A stretch of 64,000 nucleotides of DNA. It comes from Variovorax atrisoli 110B. Lineage in GTDB: Bacteria; Pseudomonadota; Gammaproteobacteria; Burkholderiales; Burkholderiaceae_C. Where the stretch lies: positions 1,006,204 to 1,070,203 of the forward strand of contig NZ_KB907450.1 in assembly GCF_000382045.1 (NCBI RefSeq), given 5' to 3'. Positions 38,606 through 50,698 of this stretch are shown here, piece after piece. Each line of letters starts with the position of its first letter. Positions within the stretch are counted from its first letter, which is position 1. The translations under genes were made by a program, and so were the position numbers. The notes under the pieces are model-generated. The model did no database searches and was not told the DNA's origin. It saw only the letters and a program-made list of their open reading frames with translations.

Positions 38606-39258
38606 GCGCGGCGGGCTGGCGCCTTCCTGGCAGCCGTCGTCTTCTTGGCCGCAGGCTTCTTGGCCGCAGGCTTGCCCACGACCTTGACCGGCACGCGCGC
38701 GGTGGTGGTCTTCCTGGCGGGTGCCTTCTTGGCGGCGGTCTTCTTGGCCGGCGCCTTCGCAGCCTTGGCTTCCTGCTCGGCCGCGCGGATCGCGGTCTTG
38801 GCGGCACTGGAGCGGCGCAGCGTCGGCTCCTTGGCGGGCTTCTTCTCCTCGGCACCGGCCTTGGCGCCCGTGGCTGCCGCCGGCTTGGTGCCGCCGAGCT
38901 TGGCACGCACAGGCTTGTCGCCCCAGATCTCTTCGAGGTGGTAGTACTGGCGGATGGCGGGCTGCATGATGTGCGCGACGGCCGAACCGCAGTCCACGAT
39001 GATCCACTCGCCGTTGTCCTCACCCTCCACGCGCGGCTTGGCGAAACCGGCTTCGCGCACCGCATCGCGCACGCTCGCGGCCAGCGCCTTGGTCTGGCGG
39101 TTGGAAGTGCCCGAGGCGACGATCACACGCTCGAACAGCGGCGAGAGATGCTCGGTGTCGAATACCTGGATGTCCTGCGCCTTGACGTCTTCGAGGCCAT
39201 CGATGATGGCTCGCTGGAGTTTCTGGATATTTTTCTTTGCGGCGGCTTCAGTGGTCAT
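38602..39258 (-). CDS. rsfS: Ribosomal silencing factor RsfS with a lysine/alanine-rich tail
   Basis: The first ~115 residues are the normal RsfS domain ([19 protein letters not shown] and [24 protein letters not shown]), which binds L14 and blocks subunit joining in starvation. The normal protein ends near there. Here about 95 extra residues (roughly 121-218) are rich in Lys, Ala, Pro and Arg ([20 protein letters not shown] and similar), like bacterial histone H1-type tails. The tail may bind rRNA or DNA. The start overlaps the nadD stop by one base. Confidence 0.93.
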   Translation of the reverse strand: MTTEAAAKKNIQKLQRAIIDGLEDVKAQDIQVFDTEHLSPLFERVIVASGTSNRQTKALAASVRDAVREAGFAKPRVEGEDNGEWIIVDCGSAVAHIMQPAIRQYYHLEEIWGDKPVRAKLGGTKPAAATGAKAGAEEKKPAKEPTLRRSSAAKTAIRAAEQEAKAAKAPAKKTAAKKAPARKTTTARVPVKVVGKPAAKKPAAKKTTAARKAPARRA

Positions 39259-39875
39259 CAGGCAGAGCGGTAGAGGTGGTGTTGGTCAATATAGCGTGCA
39301 ACCGTGGGCGGAACCAGCGAGGAAATGTCCACGCCGAGCGCCGAGCGCCGCCGGATCTCGGTGGCGCTGATGTCCATGGGAGGCAATTCGAGCGCTTCGA
39401 AACGCGCGCCAGCCGGAAGGCCGGGCAATGTTTTCGGATCAAAACGGGCAGGGTTACCCGTCGATAGTGCGCGATACGCTACAGAAACAGTAGCAATGCC
39501 GAGTATATCCTGCCAGCCGTGCCAGGTCGGAAGCGCGGCCGCCTGGTCCGCGCCCATGATCAGCACCAGCTGCGCACCGGGCTGCTCGCTCTGCAGTTCA
39601 TGCAGGGTGTCGAGCGTGTAGGTGGGGCCGTCGCGCAGCACCTCGCGGCTGTCGACCACAACCGTGCCCCGCAGTTCGCCGAAGGCCAGCCGGGTCATGG
39701 CGAGCCGGTCTTCCTTGGGTGTCAGCTCGCGGCTCTTGTGCCAGGCCTGGCCGGTGGGAATCACGTGCAGTTCATCGAGATGGAGCTGCGCCAGCGCGGC
39801 CTCTGCCAGCGCCACGTGGGCGTTGTGCGGCGGATCGAATGCGCCGCCGAAGACGCCGATACGCCGTGCCTTCAT
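39258..39875 (-). CDS. nadD: Nicotinate-nucleotide adenylyltransferase
   Basis: A 205-residue nucleotidyltransferase: GVFGGAFDPPHNAHVALAEAAL (HxGH-type loop, here HNAH), LIMGADQAAALPTWHGW and the C-terminal MDISATEIRRRSALG, whose ISATEIR is the family second ATP motif. It makes NaAD in NAD synthesis. The frame is open far upstream, but the ATG before the RIGVFGGAFDP core is the natural start. It lies in the operon after hemF. Confidence 0.94.
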   Translation of the reverse strand: MKARRIGVFGGAFDPPHNAHVALAEAALAQLHLDELHVIPTGQAWHKSRELTPKEDRLAMTRLAFGELRGTVVVDSREVLRDGPTYTLDTLHELQSEQPGAQLVLIMGADQAAALPTWHGWQDILGIATVSVAYRALSTGNPARFDPKTLPGLPAGARFEALELPPMDISATEIRRRSALGVDISSLVPPTVARYIDQHHLYRSA

Positions 39876-39954
39876 TGCTCGCACGCGAGAGATCGGCAGC
39901 AGCTTCGCGAAACCCGGAGCACCGGTATCGCGCGCTGCAAGGCGGGCCTTGGGG

Positions 39955-40872
39955 TCATATCCAGTCTCGTCGGACGATGAAGTCGCTGTAGAGCGCGGCT
40001 TCGGGACTGCCCGGCGCGGGCTGCTGCTGGTAGGACCAGCTCGCCAGCGGCGGCATCGACAGAAGGATCGATTCCGTGCGCCCGCCCGACTGCAGGCCGA
40101 AGTGCGTGCCGCGGTCCCAAACGAGGTTGAATTCCACATACCGCCCGCGCCGGTAGAGCTGGAAGTTGCGCTCGCGCTCGGTGTACGGCGTGCCGCGGCG
40201 GCGCTCGACGATCGGCAGGTAGGCCTGCAGGAAGCCGTCGCCCACCGAGCGGATCATCGCGAAGCCGTTCTCGAAGCCGCCTTCGGAGAAATCGTCGAAG
40301 AAGATGCCGCCGACGCCGCGCTGCTCGCCGCGGTGCTTGAGGAAGAAATACTCGTCGCACCAGGTCTTGAAGCGTGGGTACTTGTCATCGCCGAATGCGG
40401 CGAGCGAATCGCGGCACACGGTGTGGAAGTGCACCGCGTCTTCCTCGAAGCCGTAGCAGGGCGTGAGGTCCATGCCGCCGCCGAACCAGCAGACCGGCTC
40501 CCGGCCTTCGGGAAGAGCGGCGAGCATGCGCACGTTCATGTGGACGATCGGCACGTACGGATTGCGCGGATGGAACACCAGCGACACACCCATCGCCTCG
40601 AAAGGCGCACCCGCCAGCTCAGGACGGTTCTGCGTGGCCGAAGGCGGCAGTTTCGGGCCGCGCACCTGCGAGAAGCCGCAACCCGCACGCTCGAAGAGCT
40701 CGCCGCCTTCGAGGATGCAGGTCAGGCCGCTGCCCTGCAACGGCTCGTCGGGCGCCTTCTGCCAGGCATCGCGCACGCAGGTGCCGCCGTCGGCCCTTTC
40801 GACCGCAGCGACGATCGACTGCTGCAGCCCGCGCAGGTACTCGCCGACTGCCGCCGGGTTGGTTTGCTGCAT
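39955..40872 (-). CDS. hemF: Oxygen-dependent coproporphyrinogen III oxidase
   Basis: A 305-residue enzyme with the HemF fingerprints: [61 protein letters not shown] and [28 protein letters not shown]. It converts coproporphyrinogen III to protoporphyrinogen IX using O2, so the organism is aerobic. The start codon shares one base with the purD stop (TGATG). Confidence 0.97.
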   Translation of the reverse strand: MQQTNPAAVGEYLRGLQQSIVAAVERADGGTCVRDAWQKAPDEPLQGSGLTCILEGGELFERAGCGFSQVRGPKLPPSATQNRPELAGAPFEAMGVSLVFHPRNPYVPIVHMNVRMLAALPEGREPVCWFGGGMDLTPCYGFEEDAVHFHTVCRDSLAAFGDDKYPRFKTWCDEYFFLKHRGEQRGVGGIFFDDFSEGGFENGFAMIRSVGDGFLQAYLPIVERRRGTPYTERERNFQLYRRGRYVEFNLVWDRGTHFGLQSGGRTESILLSMPPLASWSYQQQPAPGSPEAALYSDFIVRRDWI

Positions 40873-42170
40873 CAGGAGCCGTGGGGGTTGCGCGCATGAA
40901 CCGCGCGGAACCCGATGTCCTTGCGGTATTGCGCCCCATCGAACTTGACGCGCGCGGCAACCTCGTAGGCCCGCTGCTGCGCCTGCTTCACGCTGTCGGC
41001 GAGGACCGTCACGCACAGCACGCGGCCGCCGCTGGTCTTGAGCTCGCCGTTGTCGAGCGTGGTGCCGGCGTGGAACACCACGGCGTCGGGCGCTTCGGCC
41101 GGAATGCCGGTGATGCGGTCTCCCTTGCGCGGCGAAAGCGGGTAGCCGTGCGCAGCCATGACCACGCCCAGCGCCACCCGGCGGTCCCACTGCAGCTCGA
41201 CCTGGTCGAGCGTGCCGTCGGTGGCGTGCCAGAAGACCTCGAACAGGTCGGACTTGAGCCGCATCATGATCGGCTGCGTCTCGGGGTCGCCCATGCGGCA
41301 GTTGAACTCGAGCGTCTTCGGATGGCCGGCAGCGTCGATCATGAGGCCGGCGTACAGGAAGCCGGTGTACGGGATGCCGTCCTTCTCCATGCCGCGGATG
41401 GTCGGCAGGATGATCTCGCGCATGGCGCGCGCATGCACCTCGGCCGTGACCACCGGCGCGGGCGAATACGCACCCATGCCGCCGGTGTTGGGGCCTTCGT
41501 CGTTGTCGAGCAGGCGCTTGTGGTCCTGGCTGGTGGCCAGCGCGGTCACGTTCTTGCCGTCGCACAGCACGATGAAGCTGGCTTCCTCGCCCTGCAGGAA
41601 CTCCTCGATGACGACGCGCGCACCGCCTTCGTTGTGCGAGACGCCGAACTTGTTGTCGACCAGCATGAAGTCGACCGCCTCGTGCGCTTCCTGCGCCGTC
41701 ATGGCGACCACCACGCCCTTGCCGGCTGCCAGGCCGTCGGCCTTGACGACGATGGGAGCGCCCTTGGCGTCGATGTAGGCATGCGCGGCTGCGGCGTCGG
41801 TGAAGGCCTCGTACTCCGCCGTGGGGATCTTGTGGCGCTTCATGAAGGCCTTCGAGAAGGCCTTCGAGCTTTCGAGCTGCGCGGCAGCCTGCGTGGGGCC
41901 GAAGATGCGAAGCCCGTGCGCGCGAAACTCGTCGACGACGCCTGCTGCCAGCGGGGCCTCGGGGCCGACCACGGTCAGCGCGATCTTTTCCTTCAGGGCC
42001 CACTCGCGCAGCGCGGCGGGCTCGGTGATGTCGATGCAGTCGTAGCGCTCGTCGCTCGCGGTGCCGCCGTTGCCCGGCGCCACGTACACGCGGCTCACCC
42101 GGGAGGCCTGCGCCAGGCGCCATGCGAGAGCGTGTTCGCGGCCCCCTCCCCCAATTACCAGTACCTTCAT
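40872..42170 (-). CDS. purD: Phosphoribosylamine-glycine ligase
   Basis: A 432-residue ATP-grasp enzyme: [51 protein letters not shown], the metal-binding [12 protein letters not shown], and a C-terminal domain. It catalyses the second step of purine synthesis. Second gene of the operon, 55 bases after yebC. Confidence 0.97.
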   Translation of the reverse strand: MKVLVIGGGGREHALAWRLAQASRVSRVYVAPGNGGTASDERYDCIDITEPAALREWALKEKIALTVVGPEAPLAAGVVDEFRAHGLRIFGPTQAAAQLESSKAFSKAFMKRHKIPTAEYEAFTDAAAAHAYIDAKGAPIVVKADGLAAGKGVVVAMTAQEAHEAVDFMLVDNKFGVSHNEGGARVVIEEFLQGEEASFIVLCDGKNVTALATSQDHKRLLDNDEGPNTGGMGAYSPAPVVTAEVHARAMREIILPTIRGMEKDGIPYTGFLYAGLMIDAAGHPKTLEFNCRMGDPETQPIMMRLKSDLFEVFWHATDGTLDQVELQWDRRVALGVVMAAHGYPLSPRKGDRITGIPAEAPDAVVFHAGTTLDNGELKTSGGRVLCVTVLADSVKQAQQRAYEVAARVKFDGAQYRKDIGFRAVHARNPHGS

Positions 42171-42225
42171 TCGCGGGCCTTCATTTCTCGCTGTGATTCA
42201 ACAAACATGCATCGGGCGCTCGTGT

Positions 42226-42951
42226 TCACTCGGACAGCGAGGCGTTGTGATAGACGTCCTGCACGTCGTCCAGGTCTTCGAGCACGTCGAGCAGCTTCTG
42301 CATTCTTGCGGCGTCCTCGCCGGTGACCTCGATCGTGTTCTCGGCGCGCATGGTGACTTCGGCAGCGTCGGGCTTCAGGCCGGCGGCTTCGAGCGCGTTC
42401 TTCACGGCCTCGAAGTCGGCCACGGAGGTGATCACCTCGATGGCGCCGTCGTCGTCGGTGACGACGTCTTCCGCGCCTGCCTCGAGCGCCACTTCCATTA
42501 CCTTGTCCTCGCTCGTGCCCGGCGCGAAGATGATCTGGCCGCAGTGCTTGAACTGGAAGGCCACCGAGCCTTCGGTGCCCATGTTGCCGCCGTGCTTGGA
42601 GAACGCGTGGCGAACTTCGGCCACGGTGCGCACCCGGTTGTCGGTCATGGTGTCGACGATGATCGCCGCGCCGCCGATGCCGTACCCTTCGTAACGAATC
42701 TCTTCGTAATTGACGCCTTCGAGGTTGCCGGTGGCCTTGTCGATGTTGCGCTTGATGGTGTCGATGGGCAGGTTGACCGCCTTGGCCTTTTCAACCGCCA
42801 GCCGCAGCCGGGGATTGCCGCTCAGGTCGGCGCCGCCGGCGCGGGCGGCCACCGTGATTTCTCTGATGGCGCGGGTCCAGAGCTTGCCCCGCTTCTCGTC
42901 CTGGCGGCCCTTGCGGTGCTGAATGTTCGCCCATTTGCTGTGTCCGGCCAT
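42226..42951 (-). CDS. yebC: YebC/PmpR-family regulator or translation factor
   Basis: A 241-residue protein. It matches the family in [62 protein letters not shown] and the VYHNASL end. Recent family knowledge links YebC proteins to relief of ribosome stalls at proline stretches, besides the older transcription-factor view. It heads the minus-strand operon, with a divergent 126-base gap to the chorismatase gene. Confidence 0.95.
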   Translation of the reverse strand: MAGHSKWANIQHRKGRQDEKRGKLWTRAIREITVAARAGGADLSGNPRLRLAVEKAKAVNLPIDTIKRNIDKATGNLEGVNYEEIRYEGYGIGGAAIIVDTMTDNRVRTVAEVRHAFSKHGGNMGTEGSVAFQFKHCGQIIFAPGTSEDKVMEVALEAGAEDVVTDDDGAIEVITSVADFEAVKNALEAAGLKPDAAEVTMRAENTIEVTGEDAARMQKLLDVLEDLDDVQDVYHNASLSE

Positions 42952-43065
42952 GGCTTTCTATCTCGCTGTCCTGTGTTTCTGTGTCAATCCGAGCAGCCCC
43001 GAGTTTACTGTCCGGCGCACACAACGCCGGCTCCGCCCCCCGGAATTCGGGCCGGGGCTTTTGGT

Positions 43066-43071
43066 GATAAT
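43066..43071 (+). promoter_or_regulatory. -10 box for the chorismatase operon
   Basis: GATAAT six bases before the ATG, in the gap divergent from yebC. A leaderless or near-leaderless start is implied. No clear -35. Confidence 0.4.
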
Positions 43072-43077
43072 TGTTTA

Positions 43078-44163
43078 ATGACGCCATCGCCTTCCGTCGG
43101 GCCCGGGAATCCCGACAACCCGTCGCAGCACGCCCCCTTGCCGCAGCGCCACGAGCCTCATCTGCGCGTCGAGCGCATGTCGCTGGCAGCCAGCCTGGCG
43201 CTCGCGGACGACGGCGAGGCCCCTTTCGCAGCCCTCGGCTACGGCACGCCCCACGGCGTGGCCTGGATGCCCACGGTCAATGCGCGCGTGCTCTCGGACG
43301 GCAGCGCGATGGCCGACGTGTGGCACGCCAGCGGCGCGCAGATCGAGTCGGGCACCACCGGCATCGCGCGCTGGCGCACGGACGGGCACTGGCTGCTCGG
43401 CGCCATCGATCTCGACGAATCCGCCGAGAAGCAGGGCCTGGCCGAACTCGCGCACCGCGCCTATCGCGACCTGTTCAAGACGCTCGACCAGGCCGGCACG
43501 CCGCACCTTCAGCGCATCTGGAACTACCTGCCGCAGATCAACGCCGACGGCGGCGGCCTGGAGCGCTACCGCCAGTTCAACCTGGGCCGGCAGGAAGCCT
43601 TCCTCGAAGCCGGACGCGCCGCCTTCGAGGGCGCACCGGCCGCCTGCGCGCTGGGCATCCACCAGGGCGCGCTCTCGATCCGCTTCCTGGCCGGGCAGCG
43701 CGCGCCGCTGCCGGTCGAGAATCCGCGGCAGGTCTCGGCCTACCGCTATCCCGAAACCTACGGTCCGCGTTCGCCGACCTTCTCGCGCGCCGCGCTGGCC
43801 GACATCGGCGGCGGCAGCATCGCCCTCTTCATTTCGGGCACCGCCAGCATCGTGGGACACGAGACCGTGCACCACGGCGACGTGCAGGAGCAGACGCGAG
43901 AAACGCTGCGCAACCTGCAGGCAGTGGTCGAGGCGGCCAACGTGCGCTGCAGCGCGAAGTTCTCTCTCTCAGCGCTCGATTCGGTGGTCTACGTGCGGCA
44001 TCCGTCGGACACCGCCAGGGTGCGCGCCATCATCGAGGAAACGCTGGGTTCCGACGCGCCGATGGCCCGCCACGCCGTGTACCTCGAGGCGGACATCTGC
44101 CGCAGCGACCTGCTGGTCGAGATCGAGGCCCATGCCGTCGCCGCGGGGCAGTTGCGGGCCTGA
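43078..44163 (+). CDS. Chorismatase-like enzyme (FkbO/Hyg5/XanB2 family)
   Basis: A 361-residue protein. Its NYLPQINADGGGLERYRQF motif and the C-terminal SGTASIVGHETVHHGDVQE and ETLRNLQAVVEAANV are the chorismatase pattern. These enzymes split chorismate to pyruvate plus a hydroxybenzoate (XanB2 makes 3- and 4-HBA) or dihydroxybenzoate derivative. The product class here cannot be fixed by eye. With the following acyltransferase and glycosyltransferase it forms a plus-strand operon resembling part of xanthomonadin or aryl-polyene pathways, where 3-HBA is the starter. The ketosynthase and carrier genes of such a pathway are not in the window. Confidence 0.82.
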   Translation: MTPSPSVGPGNPDNPSQHAPLPQRHEPHLRVERMSLAASLALADDGEAPFAALGYGTPHGVAWMPTVNARVLSDGSAMADVWHASGAQIESGTTGIARWRTDGHWLLGAIDLDESAEKQGLAELAHRAYRDLFKTLDQAGTPHLQRIWNYLPQINADGGGLERYRQFNLGRQEAFLEAGRAAFEGAPAACALGIHQGALSIRFLAGQRAPLPVENPRQVSAYRYPETYGPRSPTFSRAALADIGGGSIALFISGTASIVGHETVHHGDVQEQTRETLRNLQAVVEAANVRCSAKFSLSALDSVVYVRHPSDTARVRAIIEETLGSDAPMARHAVYLEADICRSDLLVEIEAHAVAAGQLRA

Positions 44164-44202
44164 CCGGCTTTCGCCCGGCCGTTCCGCTCGATTGACCGAT
44201 CA

Positions 44203-45000
44203 ATGACCCGCGTGCTGAGATTTCTCGCATCGATCCCGCTCGCGCTGATGCTCTATGCGCTGCTGCTGTTCCTCGGCGTGATCTCGCTGGTCTGGAACAT
44301 CTTCGCGATGCTCATCCATCCGGTGATGCCGGCGGCCCCCGCGCGCGCCCTGGGCCGCATGACCATCGCCTTCGCCTACCGCATGTTCTGGTGGCTGGCC
44401 TCGGTGACCGGCATGATGCGCATCGACGCCACCTGCCTCGACCCGATGAGCAAGGAGCCCGGCGTGATCTTCGTGGCCAATCACCCGACCATGCTCGACG
44501 CCCTGCTGCTGGTGGCGCGGCTGCCGCGCAGCGCCTGCATCATGAAGGCCGACCTGATGGGCAACATCTTCCTGGGCGCCGGCGCCCGGCTGGCGCGCTA
44601 CATCAGCAACAAGTCGGCGCGCACGATGGTGCGCCTGGCGGTGAACGACCTGCGCAACGGCGGGCAGCTGGTGATCTTCCCCGAGGGCACGCGCACGGTG
44701 ACGCCGCCGCTCAACCCCTTCCGCCCCGGCACCACGCTGATCGCCAAGCTGGCGCAGGCGCCCATTCAAACGGTCTTCATCGACACCGACTCGCCCTACC
44801 TCGCCAAGGGCTGGCCGCTGTGGCGCGTGCCGCCGCTGCCCATCGTCTTCACGCTGCGCCTGGGCAAGCGCTTCGCGCCCACGCAGGACAGTGACGTGCT
44901 GCAGGCCGAACTCGAACAATACTTCCGACAAAACATGGAGCAGCGCGCCACCGACGCGTCCCCCGAATGCCAGACGCCTCGCGCACACACCTTGTCCTGA
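44203..45000 (+). CDS. 1-acyl-glycerol-phosphate-type acyltransferase (PlsC domain)
   Basis: A 265-residue protein with an N-terminal membrane helix pair (about residues 10-45) and the PlsC acyltransferase motifs NHPTMLDA (HX4D-like, His/Asp) and FPEGTRTVTPP. Members transfer acyl chains from acyl-ACP to lipid acceptors. In aryl-polyene and xanthomonadin clusters a homologous enzyme attaches the polyene to a lipid or glycolipid. Here it follows the chorismatase by 39 bases and its last 34 bases overlap the glycosyltransferase gene. Confidence 0.85.
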   Translation: MTRVLRFLASIPLALMLYALLLFLGVISLVWNIFAMLIHPVMPAAPARALGRMTIAFAYRMFWWLASVTGMMRIDATCLDPMSKEPGVIFVANHPTMLDALLLVARLPRSACIMKADLMGNIFLGAGARLARYISNKSARTMVRLAVNDLRNGGQLVIFPEGTRTVTPPLNPFRPGTTLIAKLAQAPIQTVFIDTDSPYLAKGWPLWRVPPLPIVFTLRLGKRFAPTQDSDVLQAELEQYFRQNMEQRATDASPECQTPRAHTLS

Positions 45001-45743
45001 TCCCCAGCTACAACACCGGCGAGCGGCTGTTCTCCACGGTCGCCGCCGCACGCGCGCAGTGGAACCCGGTGTGGGTGGTGATCGACGGCAGCGACGACGG
45101 CACCGGTGAGCGCCTGCAGCAGATGGCCGAGAGCGACCCGGGCCTGCGCGTGTGGGTTCTGACGCAGAACCAGGGCAAGGGCTCCGCCGTGCTGCACGGC
45201 CTGCGCGCCGCCAAGGAGGCGGGCTTCACCCACGCGCTCACGATGGACTCCGACGGCCAGCACCCGGCCGACCTGATTCCCGCCTTCATGCAGGCCTCGC
45301 TGCGGCGCCCCGAGACCATGGTGCTCGGCCGCCCGGTGTTCGATGCCAGCGCACCGATGCTGCGTGTGCGCGGGCGGCGCGTGTCGAACGGCTGGACGCA
45401 GCTCGAGACCCTGTTCGCGGGCGTCGGCGATTCGCTCTACGGCTTTCGCGTGTACCCGGTGGCCGACCTGATCGCGGTGATGGAGCGCCAGCCCTGGATG
45501 CGCCGCTTCGACTTCGATACCGAGGCTGTCGTACGGCTGGCATGGCGCGGCGTGAAGCCCGTCAACATCGACGCGCCCGTGAAGTACCTGACGGCCGAGG
45601 AAGGCGGCGTCTCGCATTTCCGCTACGGCCGCGACAACGTGCTGCTGACCTGGATGCACGCGCGGCTGATGGTCGAGTTCGTGCTGCGCCTGCCTTTGCT
45701 TCTGTTCCGCAAGCTGGCGAAGAAGCCGCCGTTCCAGGACTGA
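44967..45743 (+). CDS. Family 2 glycosyltransferase
   Basis: A 258-residue GT-A enzyme. It has LVLIPSYNTG, VVIDGSDDGTGERL (nucleotide-sugar Asp), NQGKGSAVLHGLRAAKEAG, and the DxD-like MDSDGQHPAD. GDSLYGFRVYPVAD and the late FDFDTEAVVRLAW suit a dolichol-phosphate mannosyltransferase-like member. It overlaps the acyltransferase by 34 bases, so the two are tightly coupled and may build a glycolipid anchor for the polyene. It ends the operon; a convergent efflux operon follows. Confidence 0.86.
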   Translation: MPDASRTHLVLIPSYNTGERLFSTVAAARAQWNPVWVVIDGSDDGTGERLQQMAESDPGLRVWVLTQNQGKGSAVLHGLRAAKEAGFTHALTMDSDGQHPADLIPAFMQASLRRPETMVLGRPVFDASAPMLRVRGRRVSNGWTQLETLFAGVGDSLYGFRVYPVADLIAVMERQPWMRRFDFDTEAVVRLAWRGVKPVNIDAPVKYLTAEEGGVSHFRYGRDNVLLTWMHARLMVEFVLRLPLLLFRKLAKKPPFQD

Positions 45744-45789
45744 TGGATGTCCTGTTCCCTCGCCCTCAGGGAGGGGGAGTCCGGTCTCG

Positions 45790-47176
45790 TCACGACGCCG
45801 TCGCTGCCCCGCCCAGCGCCTTGTAGAGCGTCATCGTCGCGTTGAGCTGGTTCAGCCGGTTCTGCGCCAGCGATACCTCCGCAGCGCGGCGCCTGTCCTT
45901 GGCATCGAGCACCGGCTGCAGCGCGGTCGCGCCGGCGCGATAGCGCACCTCCGACAGTCGCTCGGCGCGTTGCGCCTCCTGCAGCGCCAGCGCCAGGCTT
46001 TCGCTTTCTGCGCGAAGTTGGGTGCGTGACGACAGCGCGTTCTCGACCTCGGAAAGCGCCGTGTAGAGCGACTGCCTGAAGCCCGCCACTGCTTCTTCGT
46101 ACTGCGTCTGCGACACCGCTACCGTCAGCCGAGCCGTGTTCCATTGCAGGAAAGGCAGCGTCAGCCCCGCACCCAGCGTGGCCACCGGGTTCTTCAGCAG
46201 TTCGCCGAGCGCGGTGCTCGAGGTGCCCAGTACGCCCGTCAGGCTCAGCGCGGGATAGAAACCGGTGCGCGTGGCATCGACGTTCGCGAGCGCGCCGCGC
46301 AGGCGCTGCTCGGCGGCGCGAAGGTCGGGGCGACGGCCCAGCAGGCTCGCGGGCACGCCGGCATCGATGGCGGGCAACGGGATGTCGGGCAGCCGCGCAG
46401 GCTCCGGGGCCATCGGCTCGGGCGGCTGGTCGGACAGGATCGCCAGCGCGTTGCGCGCCTCCACCCGCTGCTGCAGCAGCTGGGTGTGGGCCGCTTCCTG
46501 GGTCGCGAGGTTCTGGCCGGCCTGCGCAACGTCCAGTCCCGACACCGCGCCGGCCGCGTACTTCACGCGTGCCAGCGCGAGGATGCGGCGGCCGTCTTCC
46601 ATGCCCGCCTCGCTCAGTTCGATGCGCTGGTTCAGGTAGCCGATCTGCCAATAGAGGCCCGCCGTGGTGCCGACCAGTGACAGCGCCGCGGCCTCGCGGT
46701 CGGACTCGGTCGCCTTGAGTTCCCAGTCGGCAGCGCTGCGCAGTGCCGAGAGGCGGCCCCACAGGTCGAGTTCGTAGCTCAGCGTCACCGCTGAACTGGA
46801 GGCCGAGCCGGCCACGCCGCCGCGCTTCAGGTCGTAGCTTCGGCTGGTGCTGGCCTGGCCCAGCACGTCGGGCGTGAGGTTCGTGTTCGCCAAGCCCGCC
46901 TGAAGCTGCGCGCGCCGGACGCGGATGCCGGCCGCCGCCAGGTTGTTGTTGGTGCGAAGCGCGTCGTCGATGAGCCGGTCGAGCTGACGATCGCCGAAAG
47001 CCGTCCACCAGTCGGCCGACTGCGCAACCATGGCACCGGTGGCCGCTGGCGGAATCGGCTGCTGCCAACGCTGCGGAACCTCGAGCGGCCGCTGCGCGCG
47101 CGGCTCGGGCTGGAACAGCGTGCAGCCGCCCAGGGCGAGCACCGCGACGGCCAGCAAGGCAGAGGAAAGACGAGCC

Positions 47177-47184
<8 letters not shown>
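45790..47184 (-). CDS. Outer-membrane efflux lipoprotein (OprM/NodT family)
   Basis: A 464-residue TolC-like channel with lipobox LALGGC (Cys21) and two OEP repeats (ADWWTAFGDRQLDRLIDDALRTNNNLAAAGIRVRRAQLQ and LLGRRPDLRAAEQRLRGALANVDATRTGFYP types). It is the third gene of a macA-macB-channel operon, overlapping macB by eight bases. It should be the outer-membrane exit of the MacAB exporter. MacAB in E. coli uses TolC; a dedicated channel in the operon is common in beta-proteobacteria. Confidence 0.9.
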
Positions 47185-49161
<1,977 letters not shown>

Positions 49162-49165
<4 letters not shown>

Positions 49166-50334
49166 TGAGGCTTGCCCCGGCCGCCGCCGTCACCGCCGCC
49201 GCCGCCCTCGCCGCGCTCCAGCACGGCAGAGGCGTCGCCGGTGATGACGTTGTCGCCCTCCTTCAGCCCTTCGAGCACCTGCGCCTGGAAGTTGTTGGAG
49301 ATGCCGACGCGCACCTTGCGCGTTTCCACGGTCTGGTCGGCCTTGAGCACGCGCACCTCCTGGCGGCCGTCCTTGTCGCGCGCACCCAGCGCCGTGAGCG
49401 GCACCGTCAGCGCCTGCTTGGCCTCGCCCAGAAGGATGGCCACCTGCGCCGTCATGTCCACGCGCAGCGTGCGGTCGGGGTTGGGCACGTCGAACAGCGC
49501 GTTGAAGAAGACGGCGTTGTTGATCTTCTCGGGCGAAGGCTGCACCGCGCGCAGCGTGCCGTGGTAGCGCTTGTCGGGGTCGCCGAGGATGGTGAAGTAC
49601 ACCGGCTGGCCAGGCTTCACGCGCACCACGTCGGCCTCGGACACCTGCGCCTTCACGGTCATGGTCGAGAGGTCGGCCAGCTTCATCAGCGTGGGCACCT
49701 GGAAGGCGGCGACCACGGTCTGGCCTTCGAGCGTGTTGATGGAGACGACGTCGCCGTCGATGGGCGCGACGATGCGCGTGTACGAGAGGTTCTGCTGCGC
49801 CGAGGCCACGGCCAGCTTCTGCTGGCGGATCTGCGCCTCGAGCGACACCGCGTCGGCACGCAGTGCGCGCAATTCGGCGTCTGCGCTTTCCATGTCCTGC
49901 TTCGCGGCCGCGTCCTGCGCGAGCATTTCCTGCTGGCGCGTCCAGGTGAGCTGGGCCTGCTTGACGCGCACCTCCTTGGCCAGCTTCTGCGCCAGCAGGT
50001 TGTCGAGCCTGGCCTGCTCCTGCGCCAGGGTGTTCTGCGAGATGACGGGGTCGATCTCGGCGAGCCAGTCGCCCTTCTTCACCGTTTGCCCGAGCACCAC
50101 CTTGAGCGACTTGAGCTGGCCGCTCACCTGCGCACCCACCTCGACCTGCTTGAGCGCCTGCAGCACGCCCGTGGCGAGCACCGCGTTCTCGAGGTCGGAG
50201 CGCTGCACCGTCGCAGTGAGGTATTCGTTCTTCTTCGCCGGTCGAAGCCATGAAGAGGCAATGACGAGCAGCACGATCAAAACGGCGATGCCGATGAGGT
50301 ATTTGCGCGATCGCCGGGGCGGATTATTGGGCAT
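49162..50334 (-). CDS. macA: MacA-type periplasmic adaptor
   Basis: A 390-residue membrane-fusion protein with an N-terminal anchor (about residues 10-28), the lipoyl halves VEVGAQVSGQLKSLKVVLGQ and YTRIVAPIDGDVVSI around a long coiled-coil hairpin (100-185), a beta-barrel and a Gly/Glu-rich C-terminal tail. It matches MacA. It links MacB to the outer-membrane channel and stimulates its ATPase. It is the first gene of the operon and divergent from a small secreted protein gene. Confidence 0.93.
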
Positions 50335-50698
50335 GCAAAAGAAAAGGAATGGGAAGGCGCCGGGAGCCGATTGTTTTACTGGAAGAATTCAGCACCGATA
50401 AAGAAGTTCCAGGAAAGCTCCGCGGTTTTCGCACGATCCTAGCCGCCTTTGCTGAAGAACTTTTAAAGCCCCGCGCGGTGCATTGACACCATCCTCTTAC
50501 AAGCGAGCGCACAGCGGTGCGGGCCTCCAGCGCGCTCGTGACTTTATGCACTGTGTGCCCGCGAATTGGACTCCTACATTCGCAATCGGGTGGTGCATTG
50601 CACGCCGCCCGACACAGCAGATGCCATGGTCCGCGAATATCCTTTTTTCGCGGCCGGGGCATCTTTTTTCCGACGCATTCAATTAAGGGGAAACGACC
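50335..50698. other. Divergent intergenic region, macA / secreted protein
   Basis: 364 bases, lower GC than its neighbours. A TTGACA at 50483-50488 is a good -35 box for the plus strand, but no -10 lies at the right spacing. Just before the plus-strand gene there is a strong ribosome site (AAGGGGA, about 50685-50691). No RNA gene or longer reading frame is convincing. Confidence 0.4.

Noticed and set aside
43078..45743. Complete aryl-polyene gene cluster
   Set aside because: Only a starter-forming enzyme, an acyltransferase and a glycosyltransferase are present; ketosynthase, carrier and ligase genes are absent from the window.
50483..50488. TTGACA as a full promoter for the secreted protein gene
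   Set aside because: No acceptable -10 box exists 16-18 bases downstream.
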